Assembly: GCA_937910695.1 (NCBI GenBank)
Contig: CALEMW010000170.1
Location: 1 to 40,349, forward strand
Length of the DNA: 40,349 nucleotides
Origin: an uncultured bacterium
GTDB taxonomy: Bacteria; Krumholzibacteriota; Krumholzibacteriia; LZORAL124-64-63
Reading direction: 5' to 3'
Shown: piece after piece, positions 1 to 8,303 of the stretch
Numbering within the stretch: position 1 is the first letter of the stretch
Layout: the number at the start of each line of letters is the position of its first letter
Program-made: the position numbers and the translations under genes
The notes under the pieces: model-generated
Told to the model about the DNA's origin: nothing
Seen by the model: the letters and a program-made list of their open reading frames with translations, nothing else
Databases searched by the model: none

Positions 1-2
1 CG

Positions 3-1007
3 GGCGAACGCATGATGTGCGTGCTGCCCATTCACCACGTCAACGGCACCGTCGTGACCCTCGTGACGCCCCTGGCCTACGGCGGCACCGCGGTGCTGTG
101 CCGCAAGTTCCAGACCGACCGCTTCCTGCCGCGTCTCGCCGCCGAGCGCATCGGCGTGGTGAGCGTGGTGCCGACGCTGCTGTCGTTCCTGCTGCAGGGC
201 GGGGTCACGGCCGAGGGCCTCGACCTGTCGGCCTTCCGCCACATCATCTGCGGCGCCGGACCGCTGACCGTGGAGCTGGCCCTGCAGTTCCAGGACCGCT
301 TCGGCCTGCGCATCGTGCACGGCTACGGCCTGAGCGAGACCACGTGCTACTCGTGCTTCCTGCCCGTCGACCTCGACGACACGGCCCACCGCGGCTGGCT
401 GGGCGATCACGGCTTCCCCTCGATCGGCTGCGCGATTCCCGCCAACGACATGGACATCCACGACGATGCCGGCGGCCACGTGCCCGCCGGCGAACGCGGC
501 GAGATCGTGATCCGCGGCCACAACGTGATGGCGGGCTACTTCCAGAACGACGAGGCCAACGCCGACGCCTTCGCCCACCGCTGGTTCCGCAGCGGGGACG
601 AGGGCTTCTGGCTGCCGGGTCCGGGTCATCCGGACGGCCGTCGCTACTTCTTCATCACCGGCCGTCTCAAGGAGCTGATCATCCGCGGCGGCGTGAACGT
701 GTCGCCCCTGGAGATCGACGAGGTGCTGATGAACCTTCCCGGGGTGAAGGCCGGCGTGTCGGTGGGGTTCGAGAACGACATGTACGGGGAGGAGATCGGG
801 GCCTACGTGGTGATGGAGGAGGGTGCGGTGGAGGACGCCGAGGGGATCCTCGCGGCGTGCCGGGAAGCGTTGCCCCATCACAAGCGCCCGAAGGTGGTCG
901 TGTTCGGGACGGAGGTGCCGGTGACGAGCACGGGGAAGTATCAGCGGAATCGGTTGAAGGAATCGTTCTCCGAGTGGAGAGGGGAGCAGTTCAGGAAACC
1001 AGGTTGA
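3..1007 (+). CDS. Acyl-CoA synthetase / AMP-dependent ligase, 5'-truncated by the window edge
   Basis: This is the C-terminal part of an ANL-superfamily adenylating enzyme. It activates a carboxylic acid as the acyl-adenylate and usually transfers it to CoA in the cytoplasm. The reading frame is open to the first base, so the true start lies outside the window. Visible motifs, numbered from the Met at base 12, are YGLSETT (105-111, adenine/acyl binding), RSGDEGFW (hinge-side Asp), ITGRLKELIIRGG (ribose/hinge loop) and STGKYQRNR with the catalytic Lys at about 309. Both the large-domain end and the small C-terminal domain are complete. The substrate cannot be read from the sequence. Confidence is high for the family and low for specificity (fatty acid, aromatic acid or polyketide loading are all possible). 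Confidence 0.93.
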   Translation, partial: GERMMCVLPIHHVNGTVVTLVTPLAYGGTAVLCRKFQTDRFLPRLAAERIGVVSVVPTLLSFLLQGGVTAEGLDLSAFRHIICGAGPLTVELALQFQDRFGLRIVHGYGLSETTCYSCFLPVDLDDTAHRGWLGDHGFPSIGCAIPANDMDIHDDAGGHVPAGERGEIVIRGHNVMAGYFQNDEANADAFAHRWFRSGDEGFWLPGPGHPDGRRYFFITGRLKELIIRGGVNVSPLEIDEVLMNLPGVKAGVSVGFENDMYGEEIGAYVVMEEGAVEDAEGILAACREALPHHKRPKVVVFGTEVPVTSTGKYQRNRLKESFSEWRGEQFRKPG

Positions 1008-1029
1008 AGCTCGCCGCTAAGGACAATTC

Positions 1030-1869
1030 TTGAATAGCCCTCCCCACCAAGTAATTATCACGATCTGGTCGGGTCTTTCCGATCCCGGGCCGCATTTCAC
1101 GGCCCAGGCGGTCGACGCCACCACGGACGGAGATCTCGACCTCTATCTGGGGAAACCCTCCGCGGGCGGCGATCGGTTCTTCCTCCAGAACCGTAGCATC
1201 GCCACCGGGAGCCCTGATGAACCGCTGTCCCGCTGGTACGGCGTCCGGCTGGTCGGAGATGGCGGTACCAACGTGTCCGCTCTCGGGGCGATTGTCGAGT
1301 TCGTGTTCACGGAGCGGACGGTCCGTCGGGCGGTGACTTCGAGCTGGGGGCTGGGAAGCGACTCCCAGGGTGTGATCACGGTGGGCGTCGGGCCGGACAA
1401 AGCTCTCACCACTGCCCACGTCTATTGGCCGGATGGGACCGCCCAGGACTTCCCCCCGGTTCTGGGCGAAGTGGTCACCGTGTCCGACTCCGTCGCTCCC
1501 GCCTACACGGTCAACAGCTTCTCGGCGAGCTATATCAGCCAACCCTCAAGCGGGCTCGACTTGGTCTTCCAGTGGCGCACGACCAATGCGGTGGATATCG
1601 CCCGGACCCGGATCCTTCTTACCGACGTCACCGGCGGCGGCTGCGACGTCTTCCCCGCGTACCTGGTCCCTGGCAGTCCGAATGCCGACTACATCGTGAC
1701 CAAGGACGCCCAGGGCTATCACCACCGGTTCGAGTACCACGGTTCCTGTCTGCCTACCTGCCGCTACCAGGCCACCGCGGAGTGCTTCACCACGGCCGGC
1801 ACGTTCGCGACCGAGACCCGAGAGATCCGGGTCCGCGCCTGCATCGACGATATCTTTTTCGAGGAGTGA
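1030..1869 (+). CDS. 5'-truncated FG-GAP/ASPIC-UnbV (CRTAC1-like) domain protein
   Basis: The sequence begins inside a VCBS/FG-GAP calcium-binding repeat (DGDLDLYLGK at about residues 36-45). It runs into an ASPIC/UnbV-type domain (VRLVG...GAIVEF...WGLGSDSQ...VYWPDGT) and ends in a Cys-containing region of about 120 residues. Family members are normally secreted proteins with many N-terminal FG-GAP repeats and a signal peptide. Here there is no signal peptide, the only available start is TTG at 1030, and an in-frame TAA sits at 1018-1020. I infer a decayed or rearranged gene whose 5' part was lost, or an assembly join close to base 1010. It precedes two secreted-protein genes: GAGGAG lies just upstream of the next ATG and only 4 bases separate the two frames. 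Confidence 0.7.
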   Translation: MNSPPHQVIITIWSGLSDPGPHFTAQAVDATTDGDLDLYLGKPSAGGDRFFLQNRSIATGSPDEPLSRWYGVRLVGDGGTNVSALGAIVEFVFTERTVRRAVTSSWGLGSDSQGVITVGVGPDKALTTAHVYWPDGTAQDFPPVLGEVVTVSDSVAPAYTVNSFSASYISQPSSGLDLVFQWRTTNAVDIARTRILLTDVTGGGCDVFPAYLVPGSPNADYIVTKDAQGYHHRFEYHGSCLPTCRYQATAECFTTAGTFATETREIRVRACIDDIFFEE

Positions 1870-1873
1870 CGCT

Positions 1874-2722
1874 ATGAAGACCATGATCGTCTCATTTGTG
1901 ATCCTGATTCTCGCAGGCGGCGCCCTTCTCGCAGAGGATGCCGCACCTTCTGGTGTCCTCAGCCTCACCCCCGTGGAGCAGTCCAGCTACATCGCCGTCC
2001 GCTCCACCCTGCCCGATAGCGTCCTGATCGGCGGCGTGGCATGGTATAATAACGACGCGGCCACCGTCTTTCCGACCGTGCTCCTGGCGGCGGCGGCCGA
2101 TGACGGCAGCCCGGATCTTGGCGTGACCGCCCAGCTCGGAGTCGACGTTTCCGGCGATGAGTTGGCATGGTCCGGGTTGACGCTCGCCGTGCCCGTCCTG
2201 AACGATGTCGGCGACCTTTTCGTCGTCATGCAGCTTCCGCCTTACGAGATCGTTGCGGAGCCAGGCGTGGGACCTGGAATTGGTTACATGATCGCCGAGG
2301 GCGCCCCTTGTGCCTACCTCAGCACCGACGGGCAGGAATGGACGGCGGTGGGCACGAATGTCGCTTTGATGCTGGAAGCCGTGCCGGCTACGACAAAGTC
2401 CGGGGCCGTCGGGATCATGTTCCAGAGGCCCGAGATACCGATCGTGCACACGGAATTGTTCGACCCGAGCCCGAACCCGTTCAATCCGAGCACAGAGCTG
2501 AAGTTCACGTTGGCGGCTGCGGGGGATGTTGAGCTAGTGATCTACGACCTGCGAGGGCGGAAGGTGAAGACCCTGATGCATGACGACCTTGAGTCAGGCG
2601 AACACACAGCGACCTGGATGGGTCAGGATGATGCTGGCGCCCGTGTGGCCAGCGGCATGTATCTGGCCAGGCTATCGACGGATACCAAGATCTTCCAGAA
2701 ACGAATGGTGCTGCTGAAATGA
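1874..2722 (+). CDS. Secreted protein with C-terminal FlgD-like sorting domain
   Basis: The protein has 282 residues. A signal peptide (hydrophobic stretch at residues 5-19, cleavage near ALLAED) leads into about 180 residues that I do not recognise. The last 85 residues or so form a FlgD Ig-like / type 9 secretion-like C-terminal domain. It opens with SPNPFNPSTELKF and continues with VIYDLRGRKVKTL, GQDDAGARVASGMYLARL and a basic end MVLLK. Such tails mark exported, often surface-attached proteins in FCB-related bacteria. The start is supported by GAGGAG at 1860-1865. The gene overlaps the following one by ATGA at 2719-2722, so the two are translationally coupled. The passenger function is unknown. 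Confidence 0.85.
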   Translation: MKTMIVSFVILILAGGALLAEDAAPSGVLSLTPVEQSSYIAVRSTLPDSVLIGGVAWYNNDAATVFPTVLLAAAADDGSPDLGVTAQLGVDVSGDELAWSGLTLAVPVLNDVGDLFVVMQLPPYEIVAEPGVGPGIGYMIAEGAPCAYLSTDGQEWTAVGTNVALMLEAVPATTKSGAVGIMFQRPEIPIVHTELFDPSPNPFNPSTELKFTLAAAGDVELVIYDLRGRKVKTLMHDDLESGEHTATWMGQDDAGARVASGMYLARLSTDTKIFQKRMVLLK

Positions 2723-3888
2723 CGCTTCGCTTCCTGACCGCCTGTTTCCTGGCCCTGCTCCTCGGCGCGGTCCCAGCTTCAGCAATAACCCGGACTGTCA
2801 TGCAGGATGGCTCCGGGGATTTTATGGACATCCAGGCTGCGGTGGATGCCTGCGCCGTGGGCGATACGGTTCTGGTGGGTCCGGGCAGGTACGAAGGGTA
2901 CCATCCCTTCCAGCCCTCGGGTCAGGATATCGGCTGGGAGGTGATTGTCGGCGTCGCGGTGGACAGCCTGACGATCCGCGGCATGGACAACGAGACGGTG
3001 ATCCTGGGGCCGGCGACGAAGAGCGATGATCGCTTGGTGAGGATCGGGATCGCGAACGCCCGGTCGACGACGTGGATCAATTTGGAGAACCTGCGTTTCG
3101 AGAATATCGGCAGCAGAGGAGTGGATATCATCGAGACGGGGCGAGTTTCCGAGTGCGTGTTCTATCATATGAACACAGGGATATATATCGAAATTGGTCA
3201 TGATGTTCTTGTTGAAGAATGCCAATTTCAGGTGTCGAGGATATCCATCAATTATTACAGAGAGGATATCGGTGCTAAAGTCGTGATTCGAAACTCACAT
3301 TTCGAGTCAGGGGGGTGGGGGATTTCAGGAGCTGGAGTTTATGTGGAACGCCATCCTGATACTCTCGTTGAGTCATGTTCCTTTGACAATCTCACAGTAG
3401 CAGCTGAGAGCTATTACGGAGCATATCTAAGAGTTGTATCATGTGAGATAAACGGTGGGAATACAGCGATTAGCGGCTCGAACTATGGTAGTGGTTCGAT
3501 CGAGGTTCGGGATTGCCGAATGCTGGACCAAGCGATCCACACGATAAGAATCAATGGGTCTCACCTCACCGGCACCGGCAATACCCTCCGTTGCATCGGT
3601 GACTATACGATTCAGGCACCCAACTCCAGCGCCGACTTCCATGGCAACCACATCCTGAAAGCAGGTATCGGTACCATAGAAGTCCAGTACCAAACCGTCC
3701 CGGACCAGGGCCTGGATTTCAGCGGCAACTGGTGGGGCACGACGGATGCGGACAGCATCGCGGCGTGGATCCATGACGTCCAGGACGATCCCGGGCTGGT
3801 GGCGGAGGTCGTGTACGAGCCATACCTTCCGGCGCCGGTCGCCGCGGAGCAGAAGAGCATGGGGGATCTCAAGCGGATGTTCCGGTAG
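2719..3888 (+). CDS. Secreted right-handed parallel beta-helix protein
   Basis: The protein has 389 residues with a signal peptide (hydrophobic residues 3-20, cleavage after VPASA). The mature N-terminus, TVMQDGSGDFMDIQAAVDAC and DTVLVGPGRYEGY, is the classic opening of pectate-lyase-like or NosD-like beta-helix proteins. Short repeating strands follow (VRIGIANAR, LENLRFENIGSRGVDI, VSECVFYHMNTGI, VVIRNSHFESGG). The C-terminal part contains FSGNWWGT, a common cap motif in this fold. No sorting domain follows, in contrast to the upstream gene. No catalytic residues are evident, so carbohydrate binding, lyase activity and adhesion are all possible. Bases of about 3160-3560 have much lower GC than the rest of the gene. 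Confidence 0.87.
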   Translation: MTLRFLTACFLALLLGAVPASAITRTVMQDGSGDFMDIQAAVDACAVGDTVLVGPGRYEGYHPFQPSGQDIGWEVIVGVAVDSLTIRGMDNETVILGPATKSDDRLVRIGIANARSTTWINLENLRFENIGSRGVDIIETGRVSECVFYHMNTGIYIEIGHDVLVEECQFQVSRISINYYREDIGAKVVIRNSHFESGGWGISGAGVYVERHPDTLVESCSFDNLTVAAESYYGAYLRVVSCEINGGNTAISGSNYGSGSIEVRDCRMLDQAIHTIRINGSHLTGTGNTLRCIGDYTIQAPNSSADFHGNHILKAGIGTIEVQYQTVPDQGLDFSGNWWGTTDADSIAAWIHDVQDDPGLVAEVVYEPYLPAPVAAEQKSMGDLKRMFR

Positions 3889-4051
3889 CCGGTGTTGAAT
3901 GACGACGCGAGGCCGGGATGTGTTTTCCATAGGATCAACCAAACCCGATTCCAACGATTATGACTGGTCATTCTCGTGGCGTGCCGGTAGCATGCCCCGC
4001 CGTGAGTCCCCTCCGGGGGGAGGATTCCACTCCGAACCAGGCAGGTCGAGC

Positions 4052-4675
4052 ATGCTTCCGACGGACACCGAGATCCACATCCAGGACCCCACCAAAGCCG
4101 GCGCCCGTGTCCTGCACCGCGGCACCGTGGCCGCGACGACGGGCGAGGTCGTGACCGCGGCCTTCGGCGACGTCCGCTTCGCCCTGGGCGCCGATCAGCC
4201 CATCGCCCTCTTCTTCGAGCAGAAACGCAAGTTCGTGCAGCAATCGGCCCGCGTCGCCGCGGTGTTGGAGACCGACCCGCGGCTGGTCGTCGAACTGGTG
4301 ACGACGGGCGAGCCCGTGTCGGCCGAAGAGCGCGAGTTCTACCGCATTTCGACGGTGTCGGCCGAGGTCGAGGCCGACGTCAACGGCGAGGCCGGGTGCG
4401 CGCTGGTGGATGTGAGCTCCATGGGCTTCGCGATCATCGCCCGGGCGATCCATGGGCCGGGGGCCGTCGTCACGTCGTCGCTGCGCTACGGGGGTAAGGA
4501 GCACCAGGGCACCGTCTGCGTGCAGAGCGTGCGCGATATCGGCCGGGGCTTGATCCGCTACGGGTTGCGCTACCTCGACGACGAGGCGTCGGCGGGGAAC
4601 CTGAAGGACGGTCTGCGGCAGGTGAGCCTCGCGGTCGAACGAGCCATGCTGCAGCGGCGTTCGGGCAACAGCTGA
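4052..4675 (+). CDS. PilZ domain protein (cyclic di-GMP receptor)
   Basis: The protein has 207 residues. The C-terminal half is a PilZ domain with both ligand motifs: RxxxR as R94-E-F-Y-R98 and D/NxSxxG as D120-V-S-S-M-G125. The first about 90 residues resemble a YcgR-like beta-barrel N-domain. Such proteins bind cyclic di-GMP in the cytoplasm and act on motility, secretion or polysaccharide machinery. A longer reading from 3899 is possible, but the added 51 residues look non-coding and the PilZN-like fold begins naturally at 4052. It stands alone, bounded by a 163-base gap upstream and a strong terminator downstream. The HD-GYP phosphodiesterase at 24.6 kb would belong to the same second-messenger network, but no direct link is visible. 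Confidence 0.86.
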   Translation: MLPTDTEIHIQDPTKAGARVLHRGTVAATTGEVVTAAFGDVRFALGADQPIALFFEQKRKFVQQSARVAAVLETDPRLVVELVTTGEPVSAEEREFYRISTVSAEVEADVNGEAGCALVDVSSMGFAIIARAIHGPGAVVTSSLRYGGKEHQGTVCVQSVRDIGRGLIRYGLRYLDDEASAGNLKDGLRQVSLAVERAMLQRRSGNS

Positions 4676-4702
4676 GCATCCTTCATCCGCACCCGGTCTC
4701 CC

Positions 4703-4727
4703 AGCCCCGCCAACGGCGGGGCTTTTT
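4703..4727 (+). terminator. Rho-independent terminator after the PilZ gene
   Basis: A perfect 9-bp GC-rich stem (AGCCCCGCC at 4703-4711, GGCGGGGCT at 4715-4723) with a 3-base loop is followed by TTTT. It lies 27 bases after the PilZ stop codon. Confidence 0.9.
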
Positions 4728-4877
4728 AATGCTCAAGCCCCATCCTGGACCGTCGAAGCAGGTCGGGTGGCGCGACCAGCGCCATGACCATCAGAACATC
4801 GCGGCGCTCCGGTGCCGAGACTGTCGACGGCCGGCTTGAGGGCGATGGCCTGATCCGGACACCATCCGTCGGCGTGA

Positions 4878-4907
4878 AAAGGGCCGTCCCGTCAGGGGCG
4901 GCCCTTT
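4878..4907 (+). terminator. Second hairpin, terminator-like
   Basis: The arms AAAGGGCCGTCCC (4878-4890) and GGGGCGGCCCTTT (4895-4907) pair over 13 positions with one G-U wobble and a 4-base loop. The A-run before and T-run after mean it could terminate transcription from either direction. It may be a backup to the upstream terminator, or an attenuator about 90 bases before the hydrolase start. Confidence 0.65.
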
Positions 4908-4996
4908 CGCATGTCCGATCCGGCCCGCCGTTTGCCTTTTTCCCCCCGCAGTGTCATCATGAGAGTAGGAAACACGGACCTGCGAGGAGCCCATTC

Positions 4997-5944
4997 ATGT
5001 CGAGATCTCGGATTCTTGTCCTGTTGATGATTCTCTTGGCGCTCTGGGCCGGCGGCTGCGGGAAATCCGATACGCATCTGCCGCCGCCTCCTTCGGATGA
5101 CGGTCCCTACCCCGACCTGTCATTCGGTGGGGACGCGACGTTCGACGTGCTGACGTGGAATCTGAAGAATTTCCCGGAGGACCTGGCCTCCGATCAGCCC
5201 GACTATGTCGCCGACATCATCACGGCGCTCCAACCTGATGTCGTCGCCTTCCAGGAGATCAACGTCAGCTCGGTGTTCCTGCAGATGGTCGGAACCATCG
5301 AGGGATACGAAGGCCGGGTTGCCAATAGCAATTCTTACAACAGTCAGAACCTGGCCTGGATCTGGCGTACGGCCACCGTGACTGTCGACAATATCTACGA
5401 CATCTTTGAACGTGACTCCTCTCCTTTCCCTCGCGACCCCTCGGTGATGGAGCTGACCTTCGGCGGCGTGGACCTGCTGGTGATCAACAACCACCTCAAG
5501 TGTTGCGGCGACGGCGAAATCGCCCTCGTGGAGGACGACGAGGAGTACCGCCGCCTCCTGGCCTGCACCCTGCTCGACGGCTGGGTGGAGATCAACGCCC
5601 CGGACCGGCGGGTGATCATCGTCGGCGACATGAACGACAAGCTCAACGACATCACCAGCCGCAACGTCTTTGTGCCCTTCCTCGACGACCCTGACCACTA
5701 CCTGTTCGCGGACATGCCGCTGGCGACGATCCCCGCGAGCTACTCCTGGAAGCTGCAGAGCCATCTCGACCATATCCTGCTGTCCGACGAGCTCTTCGCC
5801 GACTTCGCCAAGGCGACCTCGACGGTCGAGACGATCCGCGTGGACCTGCACATGGAGAACGCCATGAGCGAATACCAGGGCCACGTGAGCGACCACTTCC
5901 CGGTGGGCGTGAGCATCGATCTCACCCCGGGAGGGACGCGGTGA
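4997..5944 (+). CDS. Lipoprotein endonuclease/exonuclease/phosphatase (EEP) family hydrolase
   Basis: The protein has 315 residues. A lipoprotein signal peptide (MSRSRILVLLMILL) ends in the lipobox LWAGGC with Cys21, so it should be lipid-anchored outside the inner membrane. The catalytic EEP signature is complete: WN55LKNF, FQE87I, NNH166LK, GD211MN213D, SHLD258HI and SD299HFP. This fold is shared by DNase I, exonuclease III, sphingomyelinases and inositol phosphatases. An extracytoplasmic member with no DNA-repair context is more likely a nuclease or phosphodiesterase for scavenging, but the substrate is unknown. The start is chosen for the signal peptide and the GAGGAG at 4984-4989. The stop overlaps the next start (GTGA). 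Confidence 0.9.
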   Translation: MSRSRILVLLMILLALWAGGCGKSDTHLPPPPSDDGPYPDLSFGGDATFDVLTWNLKNFPEDLASDQPDYVADIITALQPDVVAFQEINVSSVFLQMVGTIEGYEGRVANSNSYNSQNLAWIWRTATVTVDNIYDIFERDSSPFPRDPSVMELTFGGVDLLVINNHLKCCGDGEIALVEDDEEYRRLLACTLLDGWVEINAPDRRVIIVGDMNDKLNDITSRNVFVPFLDDPDHYLFADMPLATIPASYSWKLQSHLDHILLSDELFADFAKATSTVETIRVDLHMENAMSEYQGHVSDHFPVGVSIDLTPGGTR

Positions 5945-6801
5945 CCGTCGCCTTTCTCGGCCTGGGCAATCTCGGACGGGCCATAGCCTGCCGCCTGATC
6001 GATCGGGGCGTAGCCCTCACCGTCTGGAACCGCACACATGGAAAAGCGGAAGGGTTGGACGTCGACGTTGCAGAATCGGCGACCGAAGCGGCCTTCGCCG
6101 CCGACAATGCCGTGATCCTGTGCCTGACCGACAGCGACGCCGTTGCGGCTGTATTCGCCCGCCCGGGGTTTCTCGACGCCTGCAAGGGGAAGGTGATCCT
6201 CGATGTGACCACCAATCACCCCGACCGCGTTCTCGACTTCCATCGTCAAGCCACAGAAGCAGGCGCCGCGTATGTGGAGTGCCCCGTGGCCGGCAGTGTG
6301 ATCCCAGCGTTGACCGGCAGCCTCGTGGTGTTGTGCAGCGGAGAGGAGAGCGCGGTGAGCCGTGTGCGGCCCCTGCTCGACCATCTCGGTACAACGATCC
6401 ATTATCTGCCTGAACCCGGCCACGCCACCCGGATGAAACTGGTGAACAACCTGGCCTTGGGTACGATCATGACCACCTTGGCCGAGGCCGTGGAGCTGGG
6501 TGAGGCGGCGGGATTGCCCCGAGATACGGTCGTGGATATCCTGGGTGCGGCCGGAGGTGAGTCGCTGGTCATGCGCGCGAAGGCCGCGAAGCTCAAGGGG
6601 CGGGACTGGTCGCCACACTTTTCGGTGGCGATGGTGCGCAAGGACCTCCGTTACCTGCTCGAACTCGCTGCGTCGCTGGGGCGCGAAGCCCGCACCGGCG
6701 AAGCGAGCGCCGAACTTTACGACAGGGCGATCGCCGCGGGTCTGGGCGACGACGACTTCTCGGCTGTAGCCGACGTCGCATCGCGCCCGGTTGAGGACTG
6801 A
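5941..6801 (+). CDS. NAD(P)-dependent beta-hydroxyacid dehydrogenase family oxidoreductase
   Basis: The protein has 286 residues. Its Rossmann fold begins at once with GLGNLG (7-12) and ends its second strand with VWNR (28-31); Arg31 would favour NADP. The substrate loop reads CPVAGSVIPALTGSL (114-128) where 3-hydroxyisobutyrate dehydrogenases usually have a Gly-rich segment ending in GTL. The catalytic Lys is K166 in MKLVNN. The family reduces or oxidises 3-hydroxyacids, tartronate semialdehyde or succinic semialdehyde, and also includes imine reductase-like members. The GTG start at 5941 overlaps the stop of the hydrolase gene by 4 bases, so the two are coupled. The pairing of a cytoplasmic oxidoreductase with an exported hydrolase is unexplained. 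Confidence 0.9.
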   Translation: MTVAFLGLGNLGRAIACRLIDRGVALTVWNRTHGKAEGLDVDVAESATEAAFAADNAVILCLTDSDAVAAVFARPGFLDACKGKVILDVTTNHPDRVLDFHRQATEAGAAYVECPVAGSVIPALTGSLVVLCSGEESAVSRVRPLLDHLGTTIHYLPEPGHATRMKLVNNLALGTIMTTLAEAVELGEAAGLPRDTVVDILGAAGGESLVMRAKAAKLKGRDWSPHFSVAMVRKDLRYLLELAASLGREARTGEASAELYDRAIAAGLGDDDFSAVADVASRPVED

Positions 6802-6839
6802 GCCGCCTTTTCTCCGAATCGAACCGGACGGACGGTGTG

Positions 6840-8303
6840 ATGAAGCGTTTTTCGATGACTGTGGCCGCGTTGACGATCCTGCTCTGCTCGGCCGGCTGCG
6901 AGCGGACGCCTCCTCAGCCCAACATCGTGTTCGTGGTGCTCGACACGGTGCGCCGCGACGCCACGGCTCTCGACGGTCCGGTCACTCCCGAACCTCTGCG
7001 CCAAAAGGGCCTGACCCCTAATCTTGACCGCCTGTCGACCGAGGGCGTGACCTTCACCAAGGCCTGGTCGGCGGCTCCCTGGACCGTGCCGTCCCACGCC
7101 TCGATGTTCACCGGGCTCATGCCTTCGCAGCACCTGTGTGTGATGAGCCGGCCCGGACTCGACGCCGATATCCCCACGACGGCCGAACGGTTGAGTGCGG
7201 CCGGCTACAACACCGTCGCCTTTTTCAGCAATCCGTGGCTGTCGGACAAGTCGACACGCATCCTGCGTGGTTTCGACCGCAAGATCATGGCCGACGTCGG
7301 CGGGCTGAAGACCATGGCTTCGAACGAAGGCGACCAGGGCGGCGGCGCCTCATTGCGCAACATCCGCCAGTGGTTCGCGGCCCGCGGCGACGACAAGAGG
7401 CCCTTCCTGCTCTTCGTCAACTTCCTCGAGGCTCACCTGAGCTACGACCCGCCCGCAGAGTATCGTGAAGCCCACCTCGCCGACCTCTCTGCCGAAGATC
7501 TGATTCATATCGAATGGGGTCACGAGGTCAACGCGGGCGTTCACGCCGACGATACGATCGACTGGAACCATGTGGCCCGGCTCTACGCCGGCGACGTGTG
7601 GTTCGCCGATCGCATGCTGGGCGAACTGCTGGCTCTGCTCGAGGAGCAGGGCCTCGATGACGACACCATCGTCATCGTGACCTCGGATCACGGCGAGAAC
7701 CTCGGCGAACACGGACTGATCGAGCACCAGTTCTCTGTGCATGAAACGGTGCTGGGCGTGCCGCTGGTGGTGCGTGTGCCCGAAGGATTGTCTTCCAGTC
7801 GCCTGGACGGCATCGTCGGCCCTGGTTCGCTGCGAGATGATCCGGTCATGACCACCGATCTCTACGCCACGATCCTCGACCTGGCGGGATTGGCTGAGGC
7901 GGTCGCGGAAGCGCCGCCGTCGAGCCACACCCTGTTGGTGCGTCCGGAGCACGACGACCGTTTTACGGTGGCGGAATACGGCGGTCCGAGTCGGGGCCTG
8001 CTTGCCAAGCTGCAGCAGATGAACCCCGAGCTCGATCGTCGCCGTCTGTCCCGTTCCCTGCAAACGGTGCGGTTGGGCGATCTGCGTCTGACCATCGACA
8101 ACACAGCTTTCTACGAACTCCACGACATCGCGGCCGATCCGTCGCAGGTCCGGAACCTCGCCCGACAGCGGCCGGAGGATCTTCAGCGGCTGTTGAACAT
8201 CCTGTCGGCCATCCAGAGCGTAGGGCGCAACGACGCCGAGCCCTTGGAGCAGATGGACGAGGAGACGCGGCGTCGCCTCGAATCGTTGGGTTATGTGAAT
8301 TAG
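6840..8303 (+). CDS. Lipoprotein sulfatase-fold (alkaline phosphatase superfamily) enzyme
   Basis: The protein has 487 residues with a lipobox LCSAGC (Cys20). The sulfatase/alkaline phosphatase core starts with PNIVFVVLDTVRRD (metal-binding Asp35) and contains NLDRLSTEGVTF, VIVTSDHGENLGEHG and the C-terminal tail RRRLESLGYVN common in this group. The nucleophile loop reads WT82VPSH instead of the C/S-x-P-x-R needed for formylglycine formation, so Thr82 is the likely nucleophile. That points to a phosphotransferase or phosphatase-type reaction rather than classical sulfate ester hydrolysis. A GTG directly upstream (6837) is an alternative start. The gene is the third in a co-directional set, and its stop overlaps by 4 bases the stop of the convergent gene. 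Confidence 0.9.
   Translation: MKRFSMTVAALTILLCSAGCERTPPQPNIVFVVLDTVRRDATALDGPVTPEPLRQKGLTPNLDRLSTEGVTFTKAWSAAPWTVPSHASMFTGLMPSQHLCVMSRPGLDADIPTTAERLSAAGYNTVAFFSNPWLSDKSTRILRGFDRKIMADVGGLKTMASNEGDQGGGASLRNIRQWFAARGDDKRPFLLFVNFLEAHLSYDPPAEYREAHLADLSAEDLIHIEWGHEVNAGVHADDTIDWNHVARLYAGDVWFADRMLGELLALLEEQGLDDDTIVIVTSDHGENLGEHGLIEHQFSVHETVLGVPLVVRVPEGLSSSRLDGIVGPGSLRDDPVMTTDLYATILDLAGLAEAVAEAPPSSHTLLVRPEHDDRFTVAEYGGPSRGLLAKLQQMNPELDRRRLSRSLQTVRLGDLRLTIDNTAFYELHDIAADPSQVRNLARQRPEDLQRLLNILSAIQSVGRNDAEPLEQMDEETRRRLESLGYVN

Larger units (their letters stand above)
4676..4996. other. Intergenic region, 321 bases, two hairpins and no convincing gene
   Basis: This gap separates the PilZ gene from the lipoprotein hydrolase. 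It contains the terminator at 4703-4727 and a second hairpin at 4878-4907. Between them (4728-4877) I see no gene and no clear promoter. An open frame can be extended upstream of the hydrolase to 4784, but it would put the lipoprotein signal peptide at an internal position, so I treat that part as untranslated. Confidence 0.7.

Noticed and set aside
3889-4051. GC-rich hairpin (CCTCC/GGAGG) before the PilZ gene, considered as a cyclic di-GMP riboswitch
   Set aside because: The stem is short and none of the conserved riboswitch core elements could be found.
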